Shown: piece after piece, positions 15,865 through 24,677 of the stretch | Layout of the letters: the number at the start of each line of letters is the position of its first letter | How positions within the stretch are numbered: the first letter of the stretch is position 1 | NCBI GenBank assembly: GCA_002450165.1 | Contig: DJYQ01000013.1 | Location: 18,659-52,673, forward strand | DNA: 34,015 bases | Origin: Prevotellaceae bacterium UBA6974 | Lineage (GTDB): Bacteria > Bacteroidota > Bacteroidia > Bacteroidales > Bacteroidaceae | Direction: 5' to 3' | Program-made: the position numbers and the translations under genes | The notes under the pieces: generated by a model | The model's database searches: none | What the model saw: the letters and a program-made list of their open reading frames with translations, nothing else | Told to the model about the DNA's origin: nothing

Positions 15865-17367
15865 TTATGACTTAAATTTATTAATAGCATCTATATATGC
15901 TTCGACAGCAGCAGTAACAATGTCGGTATTAGCCCCGAATCCATAGTAGATATGCTTGTCATACTCAACCGACTGGTGAACCTTAGCCATATCATCGCAG
16001 CCCTTGCTGATAGCCTGAATCGTGAATTCCTTAAGCGTCATATCACGACGGATGATGGTCTTCAGTGCCTTGAGCGAAGCATCTACCGGACCGTTACCAG
16101 ATGCCGCAGCCTCGAATTTCTCATTACCTATGATAAGTCCTATGCTGGCCACGGAGCGTATTCCCTTACCAGCCGTTACCTGCAGGTAGTCAAGTTTGAC
16201 ATTCTGCGAAGCCGAGCGCTCAGCACCCGCAAGAATCAGGATATCATCATCAGTAACCTCCTTCTTTTTATCTGCGAGCAGCAAGAACTCCTTGTACAGG
16301 GCGTCCAGTTTCTCTCCATCCACTTCCACACCATTGATATGCAGACGATGCCTGAGGGCTGCACGACCCGAACGCGCCGTAAGAACAATGCTTGCTTCCT
16401 CGATACCGACATCCTTTGGATCCATGATTTCGTATGTGGATGCATTCTTCAGCACACCATCCTGATGGATACCGCTGGAATGTGCAAAGGCATTCCTGCC
16501 CACAACTGCCTTGTTGGGCTGCACAGGCATATTCATCAGAGAAGATACCATACGGCTGGCAGGATATATCTTATGAGTATTAATGTTCGTCTCTATGCCA
16601 AGGTCCGGGTGTGTCCTGAACACCATTGCAACCTCCTCAAGCGATGTATTGCCCGCACGCTCGCCAATGCCGTTGACAGTTACCTCAACCTGACGGGCAC
16701 CGTTCAGGACACCTGCCACAGTGTTGGCCGTTGCCATGCCAAGGTCGTTATGGCAATGGGTGGACAGGATACTGGTCCCCGCAGCAAAGGCATCAACATG
16801 CTCATAAAGGTACTTAATCTTTTCACCATACTCGTATGGAGTTCGGAAACCCGTAGTATCAGGAATGTTACAGACAGTTGCCCCCGCCTTGGTTACGGCT
16901 TCTATTACACGGGCAAGATACTCGTTATCCGTTCGTCCCGCATCCTCGGCATAAAACTCTACATCCTCGACATATCGCTTAGCATACTTCACAGCTGCAA
17001 CAGCGCGTTCAATTATCTCCTCCCGATTAGAATTGAACTTGTAACGTATGTGGCTCTCGCTGGTTCCGATACCAGTATGGATACGTTTGTGCTTGGCATA
17101 CTGCAAAGCCTCGGCAGCCACATCTATATCCTTTTCAACTGCACGTGTCAAAGCACATATTGTCGGCCATGTAACCGCCTTGGATATCTCAACCACACTA
17201 TTGAAATCACCTGGCGAACTGACAGGAAAACCAGCCTCGATGACATCAACACCAAGAGCCTCAAGCTGACGGGCAACCTGAATCTTCTCAACCGTATTGA
17301 GTTGACATCCCGGAACCTGCTCACCATCACGTAGCGTAGTATCAAAAATAAACAATCTGTCACTCAT
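15865..17367 (-). CDS. leuA: 2-isopropylmalate synthase
   Basis: 500 residues, the long bacterial form with its regulatory domain. It condenses 2-ketoisovalerate with acetyl-CoA, the committed step of leucine synthesis. Catalytic and metal sites are clear: R13-D14 in TLRDGEQ, HTGIGTSESHIRYKF at 97-111, and H204/H206 in STHCHNDLGMA. NGIGERAGNTSLEE closes the barrel. Residues about 370-500 form the leucine-sensing LeuA dimer domain. First gene of the operon; a -7 box lies 29 bp upstream of its ATG. No leader peptide rich in leucine codons and no T-box-like structure is visible in the short upstream region, so control is probably by feedback inhibition plus an unseen regulator. Confidence 0.97.
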   Translation of the reverse strand: MSDRLFIFDTTLRDGEQVPGCQLNTVEKIQVARQLEALGVDVIEAGFPVSSPGDFNSVVEISKAVTWPTICALTRAVEKDIDVAAEALQYAKHKRIHTGIGTSESHIRYKFNSNREEIIERAVAAVKYAKRYVEDVEFYAEDAGRTDNEYLARVIEAVTKAGATVCNIPDTTGFRTPYEYGEKIKYLYEHVDAFAAGTSILSTHCHNDLGMATANTVAGVLNGARQVEVTVNGIGERAGNTSLEEVAMVFRTHPDLGIETNINTHKIYPASRMVSSLMNMPVQPNKAVVGRNAFAHSSGIHQDGVLKNASTYEIMDPKDVGIEEASIVLTARSGRAALRHRLHINGVEVDGEKLDALYKEFLLLADKKKEVTDDDILILAGAERSASQNVKLDYLQVTAGKGIRSVASIGLIIGNEKFEAAASGNGPVDASLKALKTIIRRDMTLKEFTIQAISKGCDDMAKVHQSVEYDKHIYYGFGANTDIVTAAVEAYIDAINKFKS

Positions 17368-17395
17368 AATCTATGTTTTAATAGCATTTTGCGCT

Positions 17396-17403
17396 CAAAG
17401 TTA
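17396..17403 (-). promoter_or_regulatory. Bacteroidota -7 box upstream of leuA
   Basis: On the minus strand this reads TAACTTTG, matching TAnnTTTG, and ends 29 bp before the leuA ATG. No TTTG stands at the proper -33 distance. The implied leader is about 20 nt, too short for an attenuator. Confidence 0.45.
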
Positions 17404-17488
17404 GGAAAAATAATCATTATCTGTGACGGCACACATACAAAAAAGTAAAAAATACACTATTTCCTGACCTTATTAAATATATAATCCA

Positions 17489-17496
17489 TATCTTTG
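17489..17496 (+). promoter_or_regulatory. Bacteroidota -7 box upstream of the MscS-men operon
   Basis: TATCTTTG matches TAnnTTTG and ends 27 bp before the channel gene's ATG. The -33 box is not clear. It faces away from the leuA box in a 156-bp AT-rich divergent region. Confidence 0.45.
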
Positions 17497-17523
17497 TAAC
17501 TGAATATTTACGAAATACGGACA

Positions 17524-20181
17524 ATGAAAAAACTGTTTCTGATATTTACCGCCCTTGTGCTGATGACACTGCCTGCCGATTCGGTGCTGAAAGAAAAGAA
17601 TCTGGCACGTACGCTAGGAGTGTTGCGAGCCGAGCTGGAAATGAATTACCGTCAACAGCAGGTGCTGATGAAGCGTTGGGAGCAACAGGGTGCACAACAA
17701 CACGAGGAGCTGGTAGGATATATGACACAGTGCGAGCAGATAGGCCTGATGCTTTATTCACAGAATCAGGACAACACCTTCGACATGGCATACGCATGCC
17801 AGCATGCGACCGACCTTTACAACAAGCTGAATGACCGCAACGGCAAGATGCTGCCTTACGACAAGATCATACTACGTCTCAAACGCGAATTGGAGCGCTT
17901 GGACGCATTGATTGCATCACTGAAGGCAATGCCTCCCGTCGAGGATGAACACAAGGAAGAACTGACTGAAGCGGACAGTCTGCTGCTAAGTGTGATTGAT
18001 TCGTTGGGCGAAGCTGTCAGTACACATGATTCCATCTCCTTACACACAAGCCGCAGCCATACCGAAGACGTGAAAGTCTCAGATATTGGCAAGGAGCCGC
18101 TTTACCTGACAGGCCAGCAACTAAAAGACCGTGCAGAATGCCTCAAGTTTGCAGAAATCATCCGTGAAAATATGCACGATTTCATGGAAACGCTTGAGAA
18201 CGAAAGTGTCTATTACGCCTCAGTACAGGAAAAAGTCAGCAATCTGAACAACTTTGCACAGCGCCGTTACTTGATGCTTCAGGACAACATTTTCCACAAT
18301 GGCAGCGACAACTACTTCAAGGTGTTGTCAGGTTTCCCACGCTACATGATGCAGGCAAAAATGTCCTACACAAACAAATACCGACCATTCGAGGGAAAGG
18401 ATGTCAGCTACAGTGAATGGCGTGGAGCACCCGTCTTGTTTGTAAGCCTTTTCCTAATTATCTATTTGGGAGGGGCATGGCTTTTGACATACGGAATACT
18501 ATGTATGTTAGTTCCCAAGCGCTGGCGCGGGCCTGACTACAAGATGAAGCTTCACATGCTGACAAACGTCATTGGCATTGCAGTCTTCTGCATTGCAGTT
18601 ATGATTGTCAAATCATTCACAGACCGTGGCATCATCCAAATGGGTACCGGGATGATGATCAACACGGCTTGGTTGCTGGAAGCCATATTCCTTTCACTCT
18701 ATGTACGCCTCAAGGGCGAACAGATGCTACATGCGGCAAAGATATATACTCCGCTGATTGTACTCGCCTTCTGCGTAATAATGTTCCGCATCGTACTCTT
18801 GCCCAACCCAATCATCAATATAGTATTTCCACCGATACTGCTGATACTGTGCATCTGGCAGACCATCGTATCGTCACACCACAGGAAATACCTGCCCTTG
18901 CTGGATATAGTATATTCGTTATTAACCACAGTAATGATGGTTACGACAACGATAATGACATGGACTGGATTCTCGCTTATGGCAGTACAGGTTATTTTGT
19001 GGTGGATGTTCCAACTGGCAGCAATCATGACAATAACCTGCATACACGTCCTGCTGAAAAAATACGAAGAAGGGCACTTTATGATGCGATTGTCGCCTGA
19101 AATGAAAGAACGCATCAGACAAGGGCTTGATGTAACCCACGAAAAAGCCATCATCAAGAAAAATATGGCCAGGGGCAAGTACATCAACAAGACCTGGCTA
19201 TACGATCTGGCAAATTTCTGCCTTGTACCTATTCTGGCATGCATAAGCGTATTATGGAGCTTCTACTGGGCTGCCGCCACCTTCAACATGACAGCCATCT
19301 GCCGCGACATCTTCACGCACAACTTTGTAGATGTGGACGGACTGATTCAGATATCAATCTTCAAATTATGCGTAGTCACTGCTCTGTTCTTTATCTTTAG
19401 ATGGACCAACTACACGCTACGCAGTTCATACATACATTTCCGTCTGAAGACCACTGATGACGAGGACAGCATCAATTTCACACTGGCACGCAATCTAATT
19501 GCCATACTGTCATGGGGATTATTTGTTATCATATCGTTGGTAGTACTTAAAGTTCCCAGATCAGGAATATCAGTAATCACCGCAGGCCTGGCCACTGGTA
19601 TGGGTTTTGCCATGAAGGATCTTTTGGAGAACTTCTTCTACGGCATTTCACTCATGACAGGACGTGTGCGCGTTGGAGACTACATCGAATGTGACGGAAT
19701 AACCGGCCGGGTGGAACGCATAACATACCAAAGTACGATGATAGACACCTTGGACGGATGTGTAATTGCCATACTCAACAGTGCCCTTTTCACCAAAAAC
19801 TTCAAGAATCTGACACAGACGGATGACTACCAACTGGTCAAGATATCTGTCGGAGTATCCTACGGCACCAACATAGATGACGTACGAAAATACGTAATAA
19901 AAGCCATGAACGAAGATTGTGCACGCAATCTGGACCAATTCGGCAACAAACGAAGCGAAGATGATGCACCGCTTTTGGACCCGGACAAGAAAGTTACCGT
20001 ACGATTTGCCGGATTTGGCGACAGCAGTGTAAACCTGTATGTATGTGCATGGAGCCGCGTACAGGAATTAGGATGGCTTAAACCACATTGGGAGGAGGTT
20101 GTGTACAACGCACTGAATCAGGCAGGCATCGAGATTCCTTTCCCGCAGCGAGATATAAACATCAAGACCTTACCCAAATGA
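17524..20181 (+). CDS. Large MscS-family mechanosensitive ion channel
   Basis: 885 residues. MscS-type channels open under membrane tension and release solutes during hypo-osmotic shock. A signal peptide (about 1-19) leads to a helical, probably coiled-coil periplasmic domain (about 20-295; many Gln/Glu/Leu heptads). About ten hydrophobic segments follow, starting near 302, 345, 375, 407, 432, 465, 490, 561 and 617. The pore-lining helix region is ISVITAGLATGMGFAMKDL at about 680, followed by FFYGISLMTGRVRVGDYI into the cytoplasmic beta domain and a C-terminal IPFPQRDI typical of MscS. The size and layout resemble MscK-like proteins rather than minimal MscS (286 residues in E. coli). Its stop overlaps the menF start (ATGA), so it is translated in the same unit as the menaquinone genes; no functional link is known. 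Confidence 0.9.
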   Translation: MKKLFLIFTALVLMTLPADSVLKEKNLARTLGVLRAELEMNYRQQQVLMKRWEQQGAQQHEELVGYMTQCEQIGLMLYSQNQDNTFDMAYACQHATDLYNKLNDRNGKMLPYDKIILRLKRELERLDALIASLKAMPPVEDEHKEELTEADSLLLSVIDSLGEAVSTHDSISLHTSRSHTEDVKVSDIGKEPLYLTGQQLKDRAECLKFAEIIRENMHDFMETLENESVYYASVQEKVSNLNNFAQRRYLMLQDNIFHNGSDNYFKVLSGFPRYMMQAKMSYTNKYRPFEGKDVSYSEWRGAPVLFVSLFLIIYLGGAWLLTYGILCMLVPKRWRGPDYKMKLHMLTNVIGIAVFCIAVMIVKSFTDRGIIQMGTGMMINTAWLLEAIFLSLYVRLKGEQMLHAAKIYTPLIVLAFCVIMFRIVLLPNPIINIVFPPILLILCIWQTIVSSHHRKYLPLLDIVYSLLTTVMMVTTTIMTWTGFSLMAVQVILWWMFQLAAIMTITCIHVLLKKYEEGHFMMRLSPEMKERIRQGLDVTHEKAIIKKNMARGKYINKTWLYDLANFCLVPILACISVLWSFYWAAATFNMTAICRDIFTHNFVDVDGLIQISIFKLCVVTALFFIFRWTNYTLRSSYIHFRLKTTDDEDSINFTLARNLIAILSWGLFVIISLVVLKVPRSGISVITAGLATGMGFAMKDLLENFFYGISLMTGRVRVGDYIECDGITGRVERITYQSTMIDTLDGCVIAILNSALFTKNFKNLTQTDDYQLVKISVGVSYGTNIDDVRKYVIKAMNEDCARNLDQFGNKRSEDDAPLLDPDKKVTVRFAGFGDSSVNLYVCAWSRVQELGWLKPHWEEVVYNALNQAGIEIPFPQRDINIKTLPK

Positions 20182-21257
20182 AAGGACACGCGACCATAAT
20201 ACGTCATCTCTTAGACAGTGGTCTGGATTTCGCCATATATCGCTTTCCGCACGAACAGGAACCCTATTTGGTGCTGCAACTGGAAGGCGAGGCATCTGTC
20301 GTACAGGACACCGAGGAGCCCGAGGGATTTATTTTTGCACCTTTTGCAGAAACCGAAACAACTCCTACCCTGCTGATTCATCCCGATGTGGCAGTACGCG
20401 GCTGGGAACTTATCAGACAGCATGCCTGCAATTTGCCACATCGCCGTATTTCACTCGGCAACATACAGTTAGTACGCAAGGAAACAGACATAGACAATAG
20501 CAACTCATACAAAGTTGCATACCGTACATTCAAATATCAGTTAGACAAAGAAAACTACCAAAAACTGGTTCTCTCATACTCCGAACTGTCTGACTGGTCT
20601 GCAGTCGGTCATGAGGATCAGCTCTTTATAAAAGCAATCAAGGATTACCCCGGATCGATGGTATCACTTGTTTATACCCGTAGAGCAGGCCGATGGATAG
20701 GATGTTCTCCCGAACTCCTGCTTGAGGGATATGGAAACAAATGGCATACAACGGCCCTTGCAGGCACTATGGAATACGGGGGAACTGAGTGGTCTCAGAA
20801 AAATTTGCGTGAGCAGGAACTGGTTACCGACTATATCGAGGGACAACTGCAGGGTCTTGAAGCGCGAATCTTGCGCGAGGGACCATATACCATCCAATCA
20901 GGTGCGTTAGCACACCTTCGTACAGATTTCACCTTCCATCTGCAGCGACAAATCTCACCTTACCAAATCGCACGTCTCCTTCATCCGACACCAGCAGTGT
21001 GCGGGTTACCCAAAGAAGAAGCGTGGCACTTCATACGCCTGTTTGAACGCAACCGAAGACTATACTATACGGGATTCCTGGGACCTATCAATCTCCGGGG
21101 AGAAACCAATCTCTATGTAAACATACGTTGTGCCAACATCCGTTCTGGAGGGAAAGCACTATTCTTTGCCGGTGGCGGACTGACTCACAACAGCGATTTT
21201 CGGGAAGAACGGATGGAAGTTAAGCGCAAGCTGGAAACACTCAAGAAAATACACTAA
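20178..21257 (+). CDS. menF: Isochorismate synthase
   Basis: 359 residues from the ATG at 20178; a longer upstream frame begins inside the channel gene and is not used. It converts chorismate to isochorismate, the entry to menaquinone synthesis. The chorismate-binding domain is complete: K129 in QKLVLS (position of the general-base lysine), TALAGT at 192-197, REQELV at 211-216, HPTPAVCG at 269-276, YYTGFLGP at 296-303, LYVNIRCA at 312-319 and the closing GGGLTHNSDFREE at 332-344. The N-terminal domain is short, as is usual in Bacteroidota, where E. coli MenF has about 430 residues. ATGA overlap with the channel gene and a 7-bp gap to menD mark it as an operon member. Confidence 0.94.
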   Translation: MKGHATIIRHLLDSGLDFAIYRFPHEQEPYLVLQLEGEASVVQDTEEPEGFIFAPFAETETTPTLLIHPDVAVRGWELIRQHACNLPHRRISLGNIQLVRKETDIDNSNSYKVAYRTFKYQLDKENYQKLVLSYSELSDWSAVGHEDQLFIKAIKDYPGSMVSLVYTRRAGRWIGCSPELLLEGYGNKWHTTALAGTMEYGGTEWSQKNLREQELVTDYIEGQLQGLEARILREGPYTIQSGALAHLRTDFTFHLQRQISPYQIARLLHPTPAVCGLPKEEAWHFIRLFERNRRLYYTGFLGPINLRGETNLYVNIRCANIRSGGKALFFAGGGLTHNSDFREERMEVKRKLETLKKIH

Positions 21258-21264
21258 CTATCAC

Positions 21265-22746
21265 ATGCTCTCAACTGACACCAATACTTTAGAGTTACTC
21301 GCACTACTCGATGCTCACGATATAAGAGAGCTGGTCCTGTGCCCGGGAAGCAGAAATGCAGGAATCGTACACAGCGCACTTAACTGCGGCAAATTCAACT
21401 GCCACCCACTTACAGACGAACGCAGTGCCGGCTTCTATGCTATCGGCCTTGCGCAAGCAACAGGAAAACCCTCAGCAGTAATTGTAACGAGCGGCAGTGC
21501 ATTAGCCAACCTCTATCCGGCAGCCTGCGAGGCATTTTATCAGGAGATTCCCGTAATATTCATCTCTGCTGACCGACCAGCCGAATGGATTGGACAAATG
21601 GACGGACAAACTATGGTCCAGAAGGGTGCGCTGGGGACAATGATACATTCAATAACCCTCCCACTGGAGAGTAAGAATCCATGGTACGCCAACCGTCTGA
21701 TAAACGAAGCAATACTTGAATGTACACACCACACATGCAAGCCAGTACATATCAACATTCCGATTAGCGAGCCGATATATGACTTCAATACAGAAAAATT
21801 GCCCGAAGTCCGGAAGATAGAACGTATAGAAGACATCTGTCGGAACATTGAAAAAATCACGGAAAAAGCCAAGTCATGCAAGCGGGCCATACTTTTGGTT
21901 GGCCAGCTGTCAGCAAGTACTGCAAACAACCTGAACATCACAAGACCAGGTATCACGACGATTGCTGAGAACCTCAGCAACCTGAACCCTGCGAATTATA
22001 CCAATTCATACACTGTAGATTGGGACCGGATGGCTCCGCTTGACCTTGTCATAACCATTGGAGGGCACTTGACAGACAAGCAAATGAAGCAATGGATGCG
22101 AAATAATCCACCAAGACAACACTGGCATGTAAGCGAGGACGGTCGCATCGCAGACCTCTTCTGCTGCCAAACCCTGGCAATAGAATCAACCATCAGGGAT
22201 TTCCTAAATGAAACCCCACAGTTAGGCAAACCCATCAAACTACCGACAAAAGATACCATCCAGTCAAAAATTATAGAACGACTGTTCCTAAACCTGCCTG
22301 CCAATGCCGTGGTACACCTTGCAAACAGTACCACCGTACGTAAGGCACAACTATCATCTGTATCTGCGACCGTTTACTGCAACCGCGGAATCAACGGTAT
22401 CGAAGGCTGCATGAGTACAGCCGTCGGATATGCGACAGCAAATCCGGACAAGTCAGTATTTCTGGTAATAGGAGATTTGTCCTTCTTCTATGACCAGAAT
22501 GCATTATGGAATACGAATCTCCCCACTAACCTGCACATCATGCTGATAAACAACGGAGGCGGAGCAATTTTTGACACTTTGCCCCTGCCCGATGATGACC
22601 GCAGTCGCAGGTACATCCAGGCCAAGCACCAAACCCATGCCAGAGCCGTGGCAGATGAGTATGGTATAAGATACCTAAATGGAGAATCAAAAATCCATGA
22701 TTTCATCGCAAGTACCAACACCGTCATATTAGAAATCAATGAATAG
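21265..22746 (+). CDS. menD: 2-succinyl-5-enolpyruvyl-6-hydroxy-3-cyclohexene-1-carboxylate synthase
   Basis: 493 residues; most MenD proteins have about 550. This ThDP enzyme joins isochorismate with 2-ketoglutarate, releasing CO2. Cofactor-activating E52 lies in TDERSAGF. The ThDP/Mg motif is GDLSFFYDQNALWN at 403-416, preceded by NRGINGIEG at 373-381. The substrate-loop CPGSRNAG near 26-33 has Gly where many MenD have Pro. Residues about 180-330 form the middle domain and are shorter than usual. The C-terminus ends soon after the ThDP domain. All catalytic parts are present, so it is a compact rather than a broken enzyme. Starts 7 bp after menF; 45 bp separate it from menB. Confidence 0.94.
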   Translation: MLSTDTNTLELLALLDAHDIRELVLCPGSRNAGIVHSALNCGKFNCHPLTDERSAGFYAIGLAQATGKPSAVIVTSGSALANLYPAACEAFYQEIPVIFISADRPAEWIGQMDGQTMVQKGALGTMIHSITLPLESKNPWYANRLINEAILECTHHTCKPVHINIPISEPIYDFNTEKLPEVRKIERIEDICRNIEKITEKAKSCKRAILLVGQLSASTANNLNITRPGITTIAENLSNLNPANYTNSYTVDWDRMAPLDLVITIGGHLTDKQMKQWMRNNPPRQHWHVSEDGRIADLFCCQTLAIESTIRDFLNETPQLGKPIKLPTKDTIQSKIIERLFLNLPANAVVHLANSTTVRKAQLSSVSATVYCNRGINGIEGCMSTAVGYATANPDKSVFLVIGDLSFFYDQNALWNTNLPTNLHIMLINNGGGAIFDTLPLPDDDRSRRYIQAKHQTHARAVADEYGIRYLNGESKIHDFIASTNTVILEINE

Positions 22747-22791
22747 ACATTTATCCAACATGTTAAAACTAATACATAACATATCAACATT

Positions 22792-23631
22792 ATGATTCGG
22801 GACTGGAAACAAGTAAAGCAATACCGGGAAATACTATTACACGAATGGCAGGGAATAGCACGAATCACAATCAACCGACCGCATGTACGCAATGCTTTTA
22901 CCCCTCTGACCACCAGTGAGATGTCAGATGCAATGCGCTGGTGCAATGAAGCCGGACACATTCGCGTAGTTATTCTTACCGGTGCTGATTCGCCACGAAA
23001 GGACGGACAGACCGAAAAAGAATGGATGGCGACAAATGCCTTCTGTTCCGGTGGTGACATGAATGTCAAGGGACGTGGCGGATACATTGACGAAAACGGC
23101 ATCCCACGTCTTAGCGTCCTGGATGTGCAAAAACAGATACGCTCCATACCCAAACCCGTAATAGCCATGGTTAACGGCTTTGCCGTAGGCGGAGGTCATG
23201 TTTTGCATATAGTATGCGACCTGACCATCGCAGCAGATAACGCCAAATTTGGTCAAACAGGGCCAAAAGTCGGCAGTTTTGATGCCGGATTCGGGTCAAG
23301 CTATCTTGCTCGCATCGTCGGTCAGAAAAAAGCAAGGGAAATCTGGTATATGTGCCGCCTGTACACAGCCCGTGAAGCCGAAGAAATGGGCATGGTAAAC
23401 AAGGTCGTTCCACATGATATGCTCGAAGACACTACCATTGAATGGGCACAGCAAATCATGCAGCACTCACCACTGGCAATACGCATGATTAAACGAGGTC
23501 TTAACGCTGAACTGGACGGACAAGCAGGAATACAAGAACTGGCAGGTGATGCCACCATGCTCTATTATTTCTGCGATGAAGCACAGGAAGGCGGCAAAGC
23601 ATTCCTGGAAAAAAGGAAACCACAATGGTAG
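22792..23631 (+). CDS. menB: 1,4-dihydroxy-2-naphthoyl-CoA synthase
   Basis: 279 residues, crotonase family. It cyclises o-succinylbenzoyl-CoA to 1,4-dihydroxy-2-naphthoyl-CoA. The oxyanion-hole parts FCSGGD (84-89) and NGFAVGGGHVLH (128-139) are present. The signature GQTGPKVGSFDAG (154-166) has Gly where actinobacterial forms carry a catalytic Asp, so this looks like the bicarbonate-dependent class. The C-terminal FLEKRKPQW tail, which reaches into a neighbouring subunit, is intact. A short A-rich leader (45 bp) precedes it with no -7 box. Its stop codon lies inside the menC start (7-bp overlap). Confidence 0.97.
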   Translation: MIRDWKQVKQYREILLHEWQGIARITINRPHVRNAFTPLTTSEMSDAMRWCNEAGHIRVVILTGADSPRKDGQTEKEWMATNAFCSGGDMNVKGRGGYIDENGIPRLSVLDVQKQIRSIPKPVIAMVNGFAVGGGHVLHIVCDLTIAADNAKFGQTGPKVGSFDAGFGSSYLARIVGQKKAREIWYMCRLYTAREAEEMGMVNKVVPHDMLEDTTIEWAQQIMQHSPLAIRMIKRGLNAELDGQAGIQELAGDATMLYYFCDEAQEGGKAFLEKRKPQW

Positions 23632-24677
23632 AAAATGAAACAATGCACATATCCCTATCCCATAAGACACTGCATTTCAAAAAACCGGCTAAAACATCAC
23701 GCGGAGAATACACCACTCATGACAGTATCATCATCACAATACGTGATGAGAAGAGCCATAGAATAGGCTTGGGTGAATGCGCTCCCCTACCCGATTTGTC
23801 ATACGACCGCGACTCATATTTACGAATGAGCGATGTCGCCAATCTTATTGACGCTGCTCTTGCCAGTACCTGCTATAATGACTACCTCAGGCCATATCCA
23901 GCGCTGCTTTTTGCACTGGAATCAGCACTGTATGACTACCAGCAGAACCCAATATTGTATAACACTCCGTTTGCCAAGAGCGAAGTAGGCATACCCACGA
24001 ATGGGCTCGTATGGATGAGCGACTATGACGAAATGCTGGCACAGGCCAAGAAAAAAATACTGGCAGGTCACCGATGTATCAAATTCAAAATCGGTGCAAT
24101 CAAGTGGGAGGACGAAATGCGCCTGCTCAATAAAATCCGCAGCAGATTTACCAAAGACACACTGGAAATACGTGTTGATGCCAACGGAGGCCTTGGTTTG
24201 GACATGGACATCGTCAGGAACAAGCTTCAGGAACTGTCAAAATACAACATACACAGCATCGAGCAACCCATTCCACAGTATCATTGGAACGAAATGGCAG
24301 AACTGTGCAAGCAGGACATACTGCCAATCGCCCTTGACGAAGAACTGATTGGCATCAATGACATCGAACAGAAGAAACTTATGCTGGACACCATCAAGCC
24401 ACATTACATAGTACTCAAACCCACATTGCACGGTGGTATCACCGGAACATTGGAATGGATCAGCGAAGCACGAAAACGCGGCATTTCATCCTGGATTACC
24501 AGCGCGCTGGAAAGTAATATAGGACTGCGCAACATTGCACTGTTGGCAGCACGTGCCTATGGTCCGAATATAACTCTTGCACAAGGTTTGGGAACAGGAC
24601 AGCTATTCACAGACAATATCGAAATGGACATAGAAATGCGCGGAGCAAAACTATGGCGTTGCAAAGTTGAAGACTGA
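23625..24677 (+). CDS. menC: o-Succinylbenzoate synthase
   Basis: 350 residues, enolase superfamily. It dehydrates SHCHC to o-succinylbenzoate. The acid/base and metal residues are all visible: K153-x-K155 in KFKIG, D185 in VDANGG, E213 in EQP, D238 in LDEE and K265 in VLKPTLHGG. The N-terminal capping domain is about 1-120. A second in-frame ATG (codon 7) gives MHISLSHKTL and could be the real start; the first ATG overlaps menB by 7 bp, the second would leave an 11-bp gap. The end of the gene overlaps the menE start by 11 bp. Confidence 0.94.
   Translation: MVENETMHISLSHKTLHFKKPAKTSRGEYTTHDSIIITIRDEKSHRIGLGECAPLPDLSYDRDSYLRMSDVANLIDAALASTCYNDYLRPYPALLFALESALYDYQQNPILYNTPFAKSEVGIPTNGLVWMSDYDEMLAQAKKKILAGHRCIKFKIGAIKWEDEMRLLNKIRSRFTKDTLEIRVDANGGLGLDMDIVRNKLQELSKYNIHSIEQPIPQYHWNEMAELCKQDILPIALDEELIGINDIEQKKLMLDTIKPHYIVLKPTLHGGITGTLEWISEARKRGISSWITSALESNIGLRNIALLAARAYGPNITLAQGLGTGQLFTDNIEMDIEMRGAKLWRCKVED

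Noticed and set aside
15952..17334. 460-codon open frame on the plus strand
   Set aside because: Antisense shadow of leuA; long open frames opposite biased coding sequence are expected, and the peptide has no domain features.
17368..17523. Possible leucine attenuator or T-box leader before leuA
   Set aside because: The -7 box leaves only about 20 nt of leader; no Leu-rich peptide, specifier loop or terminator hairpin could be found.
20088..20177. 30-residue upstream extension of menF
   Set aside because: This part is inside the channel gene and reads as non-conserved, Arg/Gly-rich sequence; the ATG at 20178 forms a standard ATGA overlap and gives a normal MenF start.
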